A DNA stretch of 60,271 nucleotides from Bacillota bacterium (GTDB lineage Bacteria > Bacillota > Clostridia > Christensenellales > SZUA-584), in the NCBI GenBank assembly GCA_023459495.1, contig JAEWTL010000122.1, forward strand, positions 1-60,271, given 5' to 3'. Numbering within the stretch: the stretch's first letter is position 1; every line of letters starts with the position of its first letter. The translations under genes and the position numbers were made by a program. The notes under the pieces are model-generated. The model ran no database searches, had not been told where the DNA came from, and saw nothing but the letters and a program-made list of their open reading frames with translations. Positions 43,212 to 51,841 of this stretch are shown here, piece by piece.

Positions 43212-43658
43212 CTATAAAGAAATGCCGTTTATCTCTTGTAAAGCATACTTCCTGTCGCCTTCTTCTTTGATATCCTTGCAGGCATTCAGCGCAGACTGAA
43301 CATAACACTTCATGTTTTCTTCATCCTGCAAAACAGCGTAGGCTCTGGCCACTGCTTCGTATCCGAAAGCGAGATCAAAATCCGCATAGCCATCCGCGAG
43401 GCAGATATCCAGCGAACGCTTGCCATGAACCAACGCGCCTTCGCCCATCTTCAGCAGCGCGTATACGCGTGAAACCTGCCATTCACCCCGCGCCTCGTTC
43501 AACGAAGTGCCGCCGCCCATGCTCCAGTGATAGCAGGAAGCGTGTGCTTTGTGGATCATCTCAAAGTTCTCCGTTTCGGTACGGTCGGACTTATCGATCA
43601 GGTCCCACGTCGCGTTGAACAACTCAATTCCCAATTTCTTATGTTCTGACTGGTCCAT
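43212..43658 (-). CDS. Conserved hypothetical helical (TPR-like) protein
   Basis: 148 residues, soluble and helical. Contains IHKAHASCYHWSMGGGTSLN, EARGEWQVSRVYALL and AFGYEAVARAYAVLQDEE, a pattern I recognise from uncharacterised bacterial proteins; it suggests tetratricopeptide-like helices but has no enzyme motif. Start at 43658 has GGAGG upstream; a longer upstream reading has no support. It lies between the ABC ATPase gene and the pyr promoter. Function unknown. Confidence 0.8.
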   Translation of the reverse strand: MDQSEHKKLGIELFNATWDLIDKSDRTETENFEMIHKAHASCYHWSMGGGTSLNEARGEWQVSRVYALLKMGEGALVHGKRSLDICLADGYADFDLAFGYEAVARAYAVLQDEENMKCYVQSALNACKDIKEEGDRKYALQEINGISL

Positions 43659-43731
43659 ATTCCCCTCCTCGTTTCCGGTTGGATACACTTTGTGCCCTTA
43701 CAGGGTGTTTAAAAAATCTTTATATGCTTCG

Positions 43732-44340
43732 TTAGCTTTGTTCCAGTTTTTCATCCAGCCGGATGACGCGGCAGTCCAGCTTATCCGCAATGGACAGGTC
43801 GTGTGTGACGAGCACCACTTTACGCCCCGTTTGCTCACAGAGCCTGGCAAACAGCGCAATCATCTCGTCGTTGAGCTGTTCGTCAAAGCCCTTGAAAGGC
43901 TCATCAAGCAGCAACAGTTCCGCGGGATAGCAGAACGTGCGTGCCAGCGCTACCCGGCGCTTCATGCCGCCCGAAAGCTCCGATGGGCGCTTATCCCCGT
44001 GGCCTGCAAGCTGCACCGCTTCGATCATTTGGGAAACAGCCGCATCCATTTCCGTTTTGTCCATGACATCCTTCAGCACAAACTCGATGTTGCTCCGTAC
44101 GCTCTGCCACGGCAGCAGGCGGTCCTCCTGAAACATAAATGACACCCGCTCCGGCACGCCTTCGATCGTTCCCTCATAGCCGCGGTCGAGGCGGGCCAGC
44201 AGGCGCAGCAGCGTCGTCTTGCCGCAGCCCGATTTCCCCGCAATCACAGCGGGCTTGTCGATCGGTATTTCAAGGTTCAGCCTGTCAAACAGCACGGCAT
44301 CCCCGAAGCGCTTGGTCAGATTGGTGATGCGTATGCTCAT
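43732..44340 (-). CDS. ABC transporter ATPase (nitrate/sulfonate/taurine type)
   Basis: 202 residues, short for the SsuB/TauB family (about 250), ending soon after the switch His in VTHDLSIADKL. Walker A GKSGCGKTT (35-43), Q-loop FMFQEDRLLPWQSV, signature LSGGMKRRVALARTF and Walker B LLLLDEPFKGFDEQ are intact, so it should be active. The ATG overlaps the permease stop (4 bp). Q-loop 'EDRLLPW' is typical of SsuB/TauB/ThiZ proteins. Substrate unknown. Confidence 0.92.
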   Translation of the reverse strand: MSIRITNLTKRFGDAVLFDRLNLEIPIDKPAVIAGKSGCGKTTLLRLLARLDRGYEGTIEGVPERVSFMFQEDRLLPWQSVRSNIEFVLKDVMDKTEMDAAVSQMIEAVQLAGHGDKRPSELSGGMKRRVALARTFCYPAELLLLDEPFKGFDEQLNDEMIALFARLCEQTGRKVVLVTHDLSIADKLDCRVIRLDEKLEQS

Positions 44341-45293
44341 AGCTCACTCCCCTTTGGCATCAGGTGTTTTAAGCCCTTCTCCACGATCAGGCTGATGACG
44401 ATGATGGCGACCGTCCACGCGAAAAGTTCCGGCGTCTGGAGGTACAGCTTGGTCTTATACATTTCATAGCCGAGCGCGTATTTGGGGCTGGATAATACCT
44501 CCGCCGCTACAACCGACTTCCACGAGAAGCCGAGGCAAATGGAGATGGCTGAGTAGACATCGGGCAGCACGGAAGGCACGATGACCTCGCGGACGACGCG
44601 CCCGCGACGCACATGGAACACCCCTGCCAACTCCAGCAAGTCTTTATCCACCGTCTGGATACCTGCAAGCGTGTTGGCAAAGAAGATCGGGAAGCACAGC
44701 AACACACACGAGACGATGGGTACGGTCGACGAGGAAAACCACACGAGCGCCAACAAAATAATGGACACCACGGGCGTGGCTTTAGTCGCCGCTACCACAG
44801 GCCGCAGCAGGCTCCGCAGCATGGCGGAGCGCGAGGCAAACAGCGCAAGCAGCACGCCCGCGACGAATGAAATGACTAATCCCATCGCCACGCGATAGAA
44901 CGTGGCGCCGATGCTGATCCAGAAGTTTGTCTGCACGATCAATCCGGCAAGCGCAGCAAACGTCTCGGCGGGCGAAGGCATCAGCAGCGGCTTGTTAGTA
45001 GCGATTGCCGCACCCTGCCACACCGCAAGCCAGAACGCCGCGATCAGCAGTACGCGCGCGGCGCGCTTCAGCCATCCTCTGGACAATACATAGAGGATAA
45101 AGAACACAGCGAACCAGAACGCGGGTTCTGCAATGAGCCCGAGCGCCCATCCCCAGAGGCTTATGCCGGAGAGCATCGGCCTGCCCATCAGTGCGGAGAA
45201 AAGCTGCCAAAGCGCAAGAAAAAGAATCCCTCCCACGATGGTCAGCACAGTTTTCAGCGTCCTGAAGATTTCCGGCCTGTCCTTTTTGCCCAT
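44337..45293 (-). CDS. ABC transporter permease (SsuC/TauC/ThiX type)
   Basis: 318 residues. The C-terminal 200 residues are a standard BPD_transp_1 permease (IGATFYRVAMGLVISFVAGV, then VFHVRRGRVVREVIVPSVLP with the EAA-loop Gly, then LGFSWKSVVAAEVL). About 100 extra residues at the N-terminus carry additional membrane helices. No periplasmic/lipoprotein substrate-binding gene lies next to it, unlike most transporters of this family. Divergent from dnaE. Confidence 0.9.
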   Translation of the reverse strand: MGKKDRPEIFRTLKTVLTIVGGILFLALWQLFSALMGRPMLSGISLWGWALGLIAEPAFWFAVFFILYVLSRGWLKRAARVLLIAAFWLAVWQGAAIATNKPLLMPSPAETFAALAGLIVQTNFWISIGATFYRVAMGLVISFVAGVLLALFASRSAMLRSLLRPVVAATKATPVVSIILLALVWFSSSTVPIVSCVLLCFPIFFANTLAGIQTVDKDLLELAGVFHVRRGRVVREVIVPSVLPDVYSAISICLGFSWKSVVAAEVLSSPKYALGYEMYKTKLYLQTPELFAWTVAIIVISLIVEKGLKHLMPKGSEL

Positions 45294-45387
45294 TCAATTG
45301 CTCCCGTCCTTTTGATGAATTATAGCATATGGCAAACGCGCTTGTATCGTATTTTTTGCATCGGACGCCTGCTGTCCGGAAAAGGAT

Positions 45388-45416
45388 TTGATCGTACACA
45401 TGTTTTCATGTATCAT
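45388..45416 (+). promoter_or_regulatory. Candidate promoter of dnaE
   Basis: TTGATC (45388-45393), 17-bp spacer, TATCAT (45411-45416). Predicted start near 45423, just before the GGAGG that serves the ATG at 45438. Confidence 0.55.
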
Positions 45417-45437
45417 ATTCATATGGAGGCAACCGCC

Positions 45438-48400
45438 ATGGAGTTTACACATCTGCACCTGCATACCGAATACAGCCTGCTCGACGGCGCGGCCCGCGTC
45501 GGCGACGTGATCAACCGCGCAAAGGAACTGAATATGCGCAGCATCGCCATCACCGATCACGGTGTGATGTATGGTGTCGTTGATTTTTATAAGAAAGCCA
45601 TTTCAGCCGGGATCAAACCTATCCTCGGATGCGAGGTATACGTCGCACCCGGCAAACTGGCCGATAAGACCAAGGAGATGAAGGAATACTCCCACCTCGT
45701 GCTGCTCGCCAAGGACAACGCGGGATATCAGAACCTGATGCGGCTATCGTCCATCGGCTTCATACAGGGGTTCTACCACAAACCGCGTATCGACTATGAC
45801 GTGCTGGAACAACACAAGGACGGGCTCATTTGTCTCTCGGCCTGCCTCGTGGGTGACATCCCTCGCATGCTGCTCGCGGGCGACGAAGCGGGCGCGGAAA
45901 GACTCGCCCAGCGCCTGTACTCCATGTTCGGCGAGGATTTTTTCCTTGAACTGCAGGACCACTCGCTGCCGGAGCAGAAGATCGTCAACGTCAAGCTGAT
46001 CGACATGGCTAAAAAGTTGGGTATCCCGCTTGTGGCCACTAACGACGTGCACTATTCGCGCCGCGAGGATGCCGAAGCGCAGGACGTGCTGCTGTGCATT
46101 CAGACGCGCACCTTCATCGACGACGTGAATCGCATGAAATTCGGCACGGACGAGTTTTATATCAAGAGCGGCGAAGAGATGTCCGCGCTGTTCCCCCATG
46201 TGCCCGAGGCGATATCCAACACGCAGATTATCGCGGACCGGTGCAACGTAACCATGGACTTTTCTGCCACGCACTTGCCCGTGTTTGAAGTGCCGAGCGG
46301 ACAGAACCACGCGGATTACCTGAAAAAGCTCTGCTACGACGGACTGGCCGTGCGCTACGACATCGTCACAGACGCGCTGAAGGAACGACTGGAATACGAG
46401 CTGTCGGTTATCGACCGCATGGGCTTTACCGACTACTTCCTGATCGTGTGGGACTTCATCAAGTTCGCGCACGACCACGGCATTATGGTAGGCCCGGGCC
46501 GCGGCAGCGCGGCGGGCAGCCTCGCGGCATACGCGCTGCGCATCACCGATATCGACCCCATCGAATACTCGCTTCTGTTCGAGCGCTTCCTCAACCCGGA
46601 GCGTATCAGCATGCCGGATATTGATATCGATTTTTGCATTGAGCGGCGCGGCGAGGTCATCGACTACGTGGTTAGAAAATACGGCGCAGACCGCGTGGCG
46701 CAGATCATTACGTTCGGTACGCTGGGTGCCAAGCAGGTCATCCGCGACGTGGGGCGTGCGCTGAAGGTGCCGCTTGCCGAGACCGACCGCATCGCCAAGA
46801 TGATCCCGTTTGCACTTAATATGACCATTGAGAGGGCGATGGAGCAAAACCCCAAGCTGATGATGGAATATCAGACCAAGCCGGAGGTCAAAAAGCTGCT
46901 CGACACCGCGATGAAGCTGGAAGGCATCCCCCGCCACGCCTCGACACACGCCGCAGGTGTTGTGATATCTAAGCTGCCTGTCACGGAATACGTGCCGCTG
47001 CAGATCAACCCGCGCGACAACAGCGTCATCACGCAGTTCCCCATGGGCACGTTGGAGAGCCTCGGCCTTTTGAAAATGGACTTCCTCGGCTTGCGCAACC
47101 TTACCGTGCTGCGCAACGCCATGGAAATGATTTTTGAGAACCGCGGCATCGAGGTGCACCTTGATAAACTAAAATTCGACGACCCGGAGGTGTATAAGCT
47201 CATTGCCTCGGGCGATACGGACGGCATATTCCAGCTGGAAAGCGCGGGAATGCGCAGTTTGATGCAAAAGCTTCACGCCACGAGCCTCAATGATATCATG
47301 GTGGGCATCTCGCTCTACCGGCCCGGCCCGATGGACTCCATCCCCACCTACCTTGAGGCCAAATCGCACCCTGAACGGGTAAGCTACGCACATCCGCTTC
47401 TGGAGCCTATCCTCGGTGAAACGTATGGCTGCATCGTGTATCAGGAGCAGGTGATGGAGATCGTGCGCTCGCTGGCGGGCTATTCGTATGGCCGCAGCGA
47501 CCTTGTGCGCCGCGCCATGGCCAAGAAAAAGAAGGACGTGATGGAAAAGGAGCGCCGCGTGTTCCTACTCGGGGACGAGCAGATGGGCGTCGAAGGTGCA
47601 GTGAAGCGCGGCGTACCTGCGCAGGTCGGCGAAAAGCTCTTTAATCAGATGATGGATTTTGCAGAGTACGCATTCAACAAGTCTCATGCGTGCGCATACG
47701 CTGCAGTCGCGTATTATACGGCTTACTTTAAATGCCACTACAAGGTGGAATACCTTACCGCGCTCTTAAACAGCTTTATCGGCCGGGCGGACAAGATCTC
47801 CGCCTACATCCAATACTGTGCCAGTGTGGGTATCCGTGTGCTTCCTCCCGACATTAACAAATCCGAATTTCTGTTCTCGGTGGAGGGAGGAGACGCGATT
47901 CGCTTCGGTTTTGCCGCAATCCGCGACGTGGGCCGCGCGGCGGAGGAAATCGTAACGGAACGCAAAACCGATGGCGAATATCGGAGCTTCCGCGGTTTTA
48001 TTGACCGCACGGTGGCCAGCGTCAACAAGAAGATGCTCGAAGGTCTCATTCTCGCAGGCTGCTTCGACAGCTTGGGTCTCAAGCGCGCGCAGCTCATGGC
48101 GGTGAATGAGCGCGTACTCAAGGCTGCGCAGGAGGCGAGCCGCCGAAACGTGAGCGGCCAGATCTCCCTTTTTGACGCGCATGAGGACTTCAGCGGCGGT
48201 GATATGGACCGCTATCCTGATATGGCGGAATATTCGGCAGAAAAGCTGCTCTCGCAGGAAAAGGTAGCCACCGGTGTATACCTCTCCGGGCATCCGCTCG
48301 ACAGGTACAAGGCCGCGCTGGAGCATCGCGAGGTCAACATCTACAAGATACTCTCGGCGGCGGATGACGTAGCCTCCGCAAAATACTTCGAATCCCGGCT

Positions 48401-48878
48401 TGTGGACCTCGTGGGCGTGCTGAGCGCTGTACGGCGGCGGTCCACCAAGGCCAAACAGCTGATGGCCAACGCACTGCTCGAAGACCTGTATGGTATGATC
48501 GAGATCGTAATCTTCCCCAGCGTATACGCCAAATGCGAGTCTCTGCTGGTGGACGACACCATTGTGCGCGTATCGGGCCGTGTGGACGTACGCGAAGGCG
48601 AGGTACCGCAGCTGCTCGTGGAAAGCGTAACGGCCTTCAATCAGGAGGACGCGCAATTTGAGGGCAAAAAGCTGTATGTGCGCATCCCGGCGGATGCGGA
48701 CAAGGAACGTCTCCGGCACATTCTTTCCTCTTCCTCCGGCATTGAGCCCGTTGCCGTCGCGGTGGATGCCACGGGCGAAAGGTTTCGCACAAACGGCAGC
48801 CTGCGCGTCACGCTGACCGCAGCGCTCGTATCCAGCCTGACCGAAGCGTTCGGCGGCGAAAATATCGTCGTTCAATAG
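45438..48878 (+). CDS. dnaE: DNA polymerase III alpha subunit (DnaE)
   Basis: 1146 residues. N-terminal PHP domain (EFTHLHLHTEYSLLDGA), polymerase core with GPGRGSAAGSLAAYAL and the catalytic aspartates in MPDIDIDFCIERRGEV, tandem HhH, and a C-terminal OB-fold (about 980-1060) followed by a tail. I start at ATG 45438 with GGAGG eight bases upstream. Earlier in-frame codons do not resemble the family. Clostridia also carry PolC, so this is likely one of two replicative polymerases. Followed after 7 bp by recQ. Confidence 0.97.
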   Translation: MEFTHLHLHTEYSLLDGAARVGDVINRAKELNMRSIAITDHGVMYGVVDFYKKAISAGIKPILGCEVYVAPGKLADKTKEMKEYSHLVLLAKDNAGYQNLMRLSSIGFIQGFYHKPRIDYDVLEQHKDGLICLSACLVGDIPRMLLAGDEAGAERLAQRLYSMFGEDFFLELQDHSLPEQKIVNVKLIDMAKKLGIPLVATNDVHYSRREDAEAQDVLLCIQTRTFIDDVNRMKFGTDEFYIKSGEEMSALFPHVPEAISNTQIIADRCNVTMDFSATHLPVFEVPSGQNHADYLKKLCYDGLAVRYDIVTDALKERLEYELSVIDRMGFTDYFLIVWDFIKFAHDHGIMVGPGRGSAAGSLAAYALRITDIDPIEYSLLFERFLNPERISMPDIDIDFCIERRGEVIDYVVRKYGADRVAQIITFGTLGAKQVIRDVGRALKVPLAETDRIAKMIPFALNMTIERAMEQNPKLMMEYQTKPEVKKLLDTAMKLEGIPRHASTHAAGVVISKLPVTEYVPLQINPRDNSVITQFPMGTLESLGLLKMDFLGLRNLTVLRNAMEMIFENRGIEVHLDKLKFDDPEVYKLIASGDTDGIFQLESAGMRSLMQKLHATSLNDIMVGISLYRPGPMDSIPTYLEAKSHPERVSYAHPLLEPILGETYGCIVYQEQVMEIVRSLAGYSYGRSDLVRRAMAKKKKDVMEKERRVFLLGDEQMGVEGAVKRGVPAQVGEKLFNQMMDFAEYAFNKSHACAYAAVAYYTAYFKCHYKVEYLTALLNSFIGRADKISAYIQYCASVGIRVLPPDINKSEFLFSVEGGDAIRFGFAAIRDVGRAAEEIVTERKTDGEYRSFRGFIDRTVASVNKKMLEGLILAGCFDSLGLKRAQLMAVNERVLKAAQEASRRNVSGQISLFDAHEDFSGGDMDRYPDMAEYSAEKLLSQEKVATGVYLSGHPLDRYKAALEHREVNIYKILSAADDVASAKYFESRLVDLVGVLSAVRRRSTKAKQLMANALLEDLYGMIEIVIFPSVYAKCESLLVDDTIVRVSGRVDVREGEVPQLLVESVTAFNQEDAQFEGKKLYVRIPADADKERLRHILSSSSGIEPVAVAVDATGERFRTNGSLRVTLTAALVSSLTEAFGGENIVVQ

Positions 48879-48885
48879 GTGTTGC

Positions 48886-50703
48886 ATGCAAAAGGAGCAG
48901 CTTCTCAAACAACATTTCGGATACTCCTCATTCCTGCCAGGGCAAGAAGCACTGACCGACCGCATTCTGAGTGGGCAGGACGCGCTTGGCATCATGCCGA
49001 CCGGCGCAGGCAAATCGCTTTGTTTTCAGATTCCGGCGCTGATGCTGCCGGGTGTTACACTCGTCATCTCTCCCCTTATCTCGCTTATGAGGGATCAGGT
49101 ACAGGCCATGGCGGAGGGCGGCGTATCCGCAGCCTATCTCAACTCCTCGCTCACGCCCGCGCAAATGGCTACGGCAATTCTCAATGCCAAAAACGGAAAG
49201 TACAGGCTCATCTACGTTGCGCCCGAGCGGCTGCACACAGCGGAGTTTTTGCAGTTCACACAACAGTCGGAAATTTCTCTGGTCGCCGTGGACGAAGCGC
49301 ATTGCGTATCGCAGTGGGGCCAGAACTTCCGGCCCGCATATCTGGAGATCGGCAGCTTCATCGGTCTGCTGCCCAAACGGCCGGTGGTTGCGGCATTCAC
49401 CGCCACTGCCACGGCAAAGGTCAAGGAGGATATCCTTTCTCTGCTTGGCCTGAAGAATCCCTTTACGCTCGTTACCGGTTTTAACCGTCCCAACCTCTAT
49501 TTCGAGGTGCGAAGGCCCTCCGACAAGTTCGCAGAAACGGCAGCATATCTGAGCGCCAACCAGAGCAAAAACGGCGTCATCTACTGCACCACGCGCAAAA
49601 ACGTGGAAGAGGTGTGCCAACGGCTTTGCGCCGCCGGTTTTGCCGCGACCCGATATCACGCGGGACTGGATGATATGGAACGCGCTGCCAATCAGGAGGA
49701 TTTCCTCTACGACCGCAAAACGGTCATGGTAGCGACCAACGCCTTCGGCATGGGCATCGATAAGAGTAACGTTTCGTTCGTACTGCATTACAACATGCCC
49801 AAGGATATCGAAAGCTACTATCAGGAGGCGGGGCGGGCTGGCCGCGATGGCAGCCCGGCGGAATGCATCCTGCTCTACAGCGGGCAGGACGTGGTCACCC
49901 ATCAGTTTCTTATCGACAGAAGTCATGATAACTCTGAGCTGGACGCTGATACGATGGAGCAGCTTAAGGAGAGAGAACGCGAGCGTTTAAAGCAGATGAC
50001 GTTCTATTGCCATATCAGCGGCTGCCTTCGCGAATATATCCTCCGCTATTTTGGCGATAACGCGGAAAGCCATTGCGGAGCCTGCGGGAACTGCCGGGCC
50101 AATTTTGAGGATCTTGATATCACGGAAACCACGCAAAAGCTCATGTCCTGCATCGCCCGAACGGGCCAGCGCTACGGCGCGGGTACGGTCATCGAGGTGG
50201 TGCGCGGCAGCCGTGCTGAAAAGATAGTTCGGTTGGAGCTGGATCAAATCAAGACCTATGGCGCGCTGAAGGGCATGGACGCGCGTTTTCTGCGTGATGT
50301 GATCCGACATCTCGTGATGGAGGGTTATCTGGAACAAACGGGCGGCGATTATCCGGTCCTTCGGTTGACCCCCAAATCCAAAGCGGTGCTGTTGGGCGAA
50401 GAAACGCTGACGATGAAACGCGTAAAGGAAACGCCGCACAAGCCGGAAGCAGTCAAATCCCGTTCACGACAGCCATCGGCTGCACCCGATGAAACGCTGC
50501 TGCACGAACTGAAAGCACTCCGCCTTCAGTTGGCGCAGGAGGCGGGAGTCCCCGCCTTTGTGGTGTTCTCGGATGCGGCGCTGATCGATATGTGCCGCAG
50601 AATGCCGCGAAGCGCCGCAGAATTTCTTGCGGTGTCCGGCGTGGGACAGGTTAAGCTGGAACGGTACGGAAAAGCGTTTCTGGAGGTGTTGCGGCAGCAT
50701 TGA
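48886..50703 (+). CDS. recQ: ATP-dependent DNA helicase RecQ
   Basis: 605 residues. Helicase core: Walker A MPTGAGKSLCFQIPAL, DEAHCVSQWGQNFRPAYLE (the usual HDFRP is here QNFRP), FTATATAKV and QEAGRAGRDG. The RQC zinc-binding region has CLREYILRYF and HCGACGNC, and an HRDC domain follows near the C-terminus (LLHELKALRLQLAQEAGVPA). 3'-5' unwinding in recombination and repair. Starts 7 bp after dnaE, probably in the same operon. Confidence 0.97.
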   Translation: MQKEQLLKQHFGYSSFLPGQEALTDRILSGQDALGIMPTGAGKSLCFQIPALMLPGVTLVISPLISLMRDQVQAMAEGGVSAAYLNSSLTPAQMATAILNAKNGKYRLIYVAPERLHTAEFLQFTQQSEISLVAVDEAHCVSQWGQNFRPAYLEIGSFIGLLPKRPVVAAFTATATAKVKEDILSLLGLKNPFTLVTGFNRPNLYFEVRRPSDKFAETAAYLSANQSKNGVIYCTTRKNVEEVCQRLCAAGFAATRYHAGLDDMERAANQEDFLYDRKTVMVATNAFGMGIDKSNVSFVLHYNMPKDIESYYQEAGRAGRDGSPAECILLYSGQDVVTHQFLIDRSHDNSELDADTMEQLKERERERLKQMTFYCHISGCLREYILRYFGDNAESHCGACGNCRANFEDLDITETTQKLMSCIARTGQRYGAGTVIEVVRGSRAEKIVRLELDQIKTYGALKGMDARFLRDVIRHLVMEGYLEQTGGDYPVLRLTPKSKAVLLGEETLTMKRVKETPHKPEAVKSRSRQPSAAPDETLLHELKALRLQLAQEAGVPAFVVFSDAALIDMCRRMPRSAAEFLAVSGVGQVKLERYGKAFLEVLRQH

Positions 50704-50803
50704 GCCATGCTGTGGATCCTACGCCATGTGCATGCACCGTTGCTCATAAAGCTTACGCATCGCTGTCGTTATTGCATATCGCTAAATATCCTCCGGTGCT
50801 CTA

Positions 50804-50832
50804 TTGAAGGCAGACTGAAATTGTGGTACGAT
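50804..50832 (+). promoter_or_regulatory. Promoter of mtrB
   Basis: TTGAAG (50804-50809), 17-bp spacer, TACGAT (50827-50832). Predicted start near 50839, giving a leader of about 20 nt before the mtrB ATG at 50860. Confidence 0.6.
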
Positions 50833-50859
50833 ATAGCAAAGAAAAATGGAGTTGCTCGA

Positions 50860-51108
50860 ATGGATACTACCAACGACAAACGGGAATACGAACAGGATTA
50901 CGTCATCATCAAGGCCATGGAAGACGGCGTCAATATCATCGGCATGACGCGCGGGCGCGACACGAAGTTTCATCACACTGAAAAGCTCGACAGCGGCGAG
51001 GTGATGATCGCCCAGTTTACCGAGAATACCTCGGCGATCAAGATCCGCGGTAAAGCCCAGATCGTTTCGGCCTATGGCACCGTCTATTCCGGCAAAACCG
51101 AAGCGTAA
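50860..51108 (+). CDS. mtrB: TRAP, tryptophan RNA-binding attenuation protein
   Basis: 82 residues. The core is nearly that of Bacillus subtilis MtrB: DYVIIKAMEDGVNIIGMTRG, RDTKFHHTEKLDSGEVMIAQ, FTENTSAIKIRGKAQI. The three RNA-binding residues are kept (Lys42, Lys61, Arg63, equal to Lys37, Lys56, Arg58 in B. subtilis). TRAP forms an 11-mer that, with tryptophan bound, wraps GAG/UAG repeats in trp mRNA. No trp genes, no anti-TRAP (rtpA) and no folE lie beside it. GGAG lies 8 bases before the ATG. First of three closely spaced plus-strand genes. Confidence 0.96.
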   Translation: MDTTNDKREYEQDYVIIKAMEDGVNIIGMTRGRDTKFHHTEKLDSGEVMIAQFTENTSAIKIRGKAQIVSAYGTVYSGKTEA

Positions 51109-51119
51109 GAGGTTCGGTT

Positions 51120-51317
51120 ATGTGGATGGTGGTGGGGATGGCGGGCTCTGAAAAAAGAGCGGCCCAGCTTCGAAAAGCGCTTGAAGAGGAAGGCATTCTC
51201 GTTAAAGTACGCAACGTATCGGCCAAGGCCAAAACAGGCGGCGATACGATCGAAGTGCTCGTTCTCGAGTCAGAGGCCGACGCAGCCAGAGAGATATTGG
51301 TTGAAAACGGATTATAA
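51120..51317 (+). CDS. DUF2007-like small signal-transducing-type protein
   Basis: 65 residues. The sequence (MWMVVGMAGSEKRAAQLRKA, then ALEEEGILVKVRNVSA, and IEVLVLESEADAAREILVEN) has the alternating beta-alpha-beta pattern of short DUF2007-type proteins. GAGG lies 7 bases before the ATG. Eleven bp after mtrB, so likely cotranscribed. Role unknown; such proteins are sometimes mis-named glutamate decarboxylase, with no basis here. Confidence 0.75.
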   Translation: MWMVVGMAGSEKRAAQLRKALEEEGILVKVRNVSAKAKTGGDTIEVLVLESEADAAREILVENGL

Positions 51318-51334
51318 TAGATGGAGGGCGCTTC

Positions 51335-51745
51335 ATGGTTTCGGTGGATTGTAAGATTCGCGTACGGTATTCCGAGGTGGGCCGTCAGGGATTCGCGCAT
51401 CATTCCAATTACTTTAACTGGTTCGATATCGCGCTGGAGGAACTCGTGTCCCGCTGCGGAATGAACTATAAGGAGATTGAGGATCTGGGATATTTCTTCG
51501 CTCCCCTCTCCGACCATTGCGATTACTATCATCCCGCGCTGTACGACGACGACCTGACCGTTCGCGTGACAGTGACCGACGCAAGCGCGGTCAAGATCAG
51601 CTTCTCCTACGAGGTCATGCGCGAGAAGGACGCACAGCTCCTTGCCGCCGGTCAATCCGAGCACGTCTTTGTGGATAAGAATTTCCGGCCGCATTCGCTG
51701 CGAAAGATCGTGCCCCGGCTATACGCAATGCTGGGTGAAGAATAA
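51335..51745 (+). CDS. Acyl-CoA thioesterase (YbgC/4HBT hotdog family)
   Basis: 136 residues, one hotdog domain. The N-terminus IRVRYSEVGRQGFAHHSNYF is the YbgC/4-hydroxybenzoyl-CoA thioesterase signature, but the usual active-site Asp (in 'xETD.QG.VxxxxY') is Glu (SEVGRQG), which is a known variation. GGAGG upstream. Follows the DUF2007-like gene by 17 bp and precedes the LuxE/LuxC-like pair. Its position makes a link with acyl-CoA chemistry plausible, though a terminator separates them. Confidence 0.88.
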   Translation: MVSVDCKIRVRYSEVGRQGFAHHSNYFNWFDIALEELVSRCGMNYKEIEDLGYFFAPLSDHCDYYHPALYDDDLTVRVTVTDASAVKISFSYEVMREKDAQLLAAGQSEHVFVDKNFRPHSLRKIVPRLYAMLGEE

Positions 51746-51749
51746 CAAC

Positions 51750-51776
51750 AGGAGGGCTTAACCGCCCTCTTTTATT
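51750..51776 (+). terminator. Terminator after the mtrB-thioesterase operon
   Basis: GAGGGC pairs exactly with GCCCTC around TTAACC, followed by TTTTATT. The stem is short but well placed after the thioesterase gene. Confidence 0.75.
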
Positions 51777-51841
51777 ATGGACACGGCGGTGTGTTTTGTC
51801 CTGACTAATCCAGAGTTCTAAATCATGAAATGGAGTATTCA

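Noticed and set aside
45744..49013. Two long minus-strand open frames opposite dnaE
   Set aside because: Both have shadow-type composition and no start signals; dnaE on the plus strand is certain.
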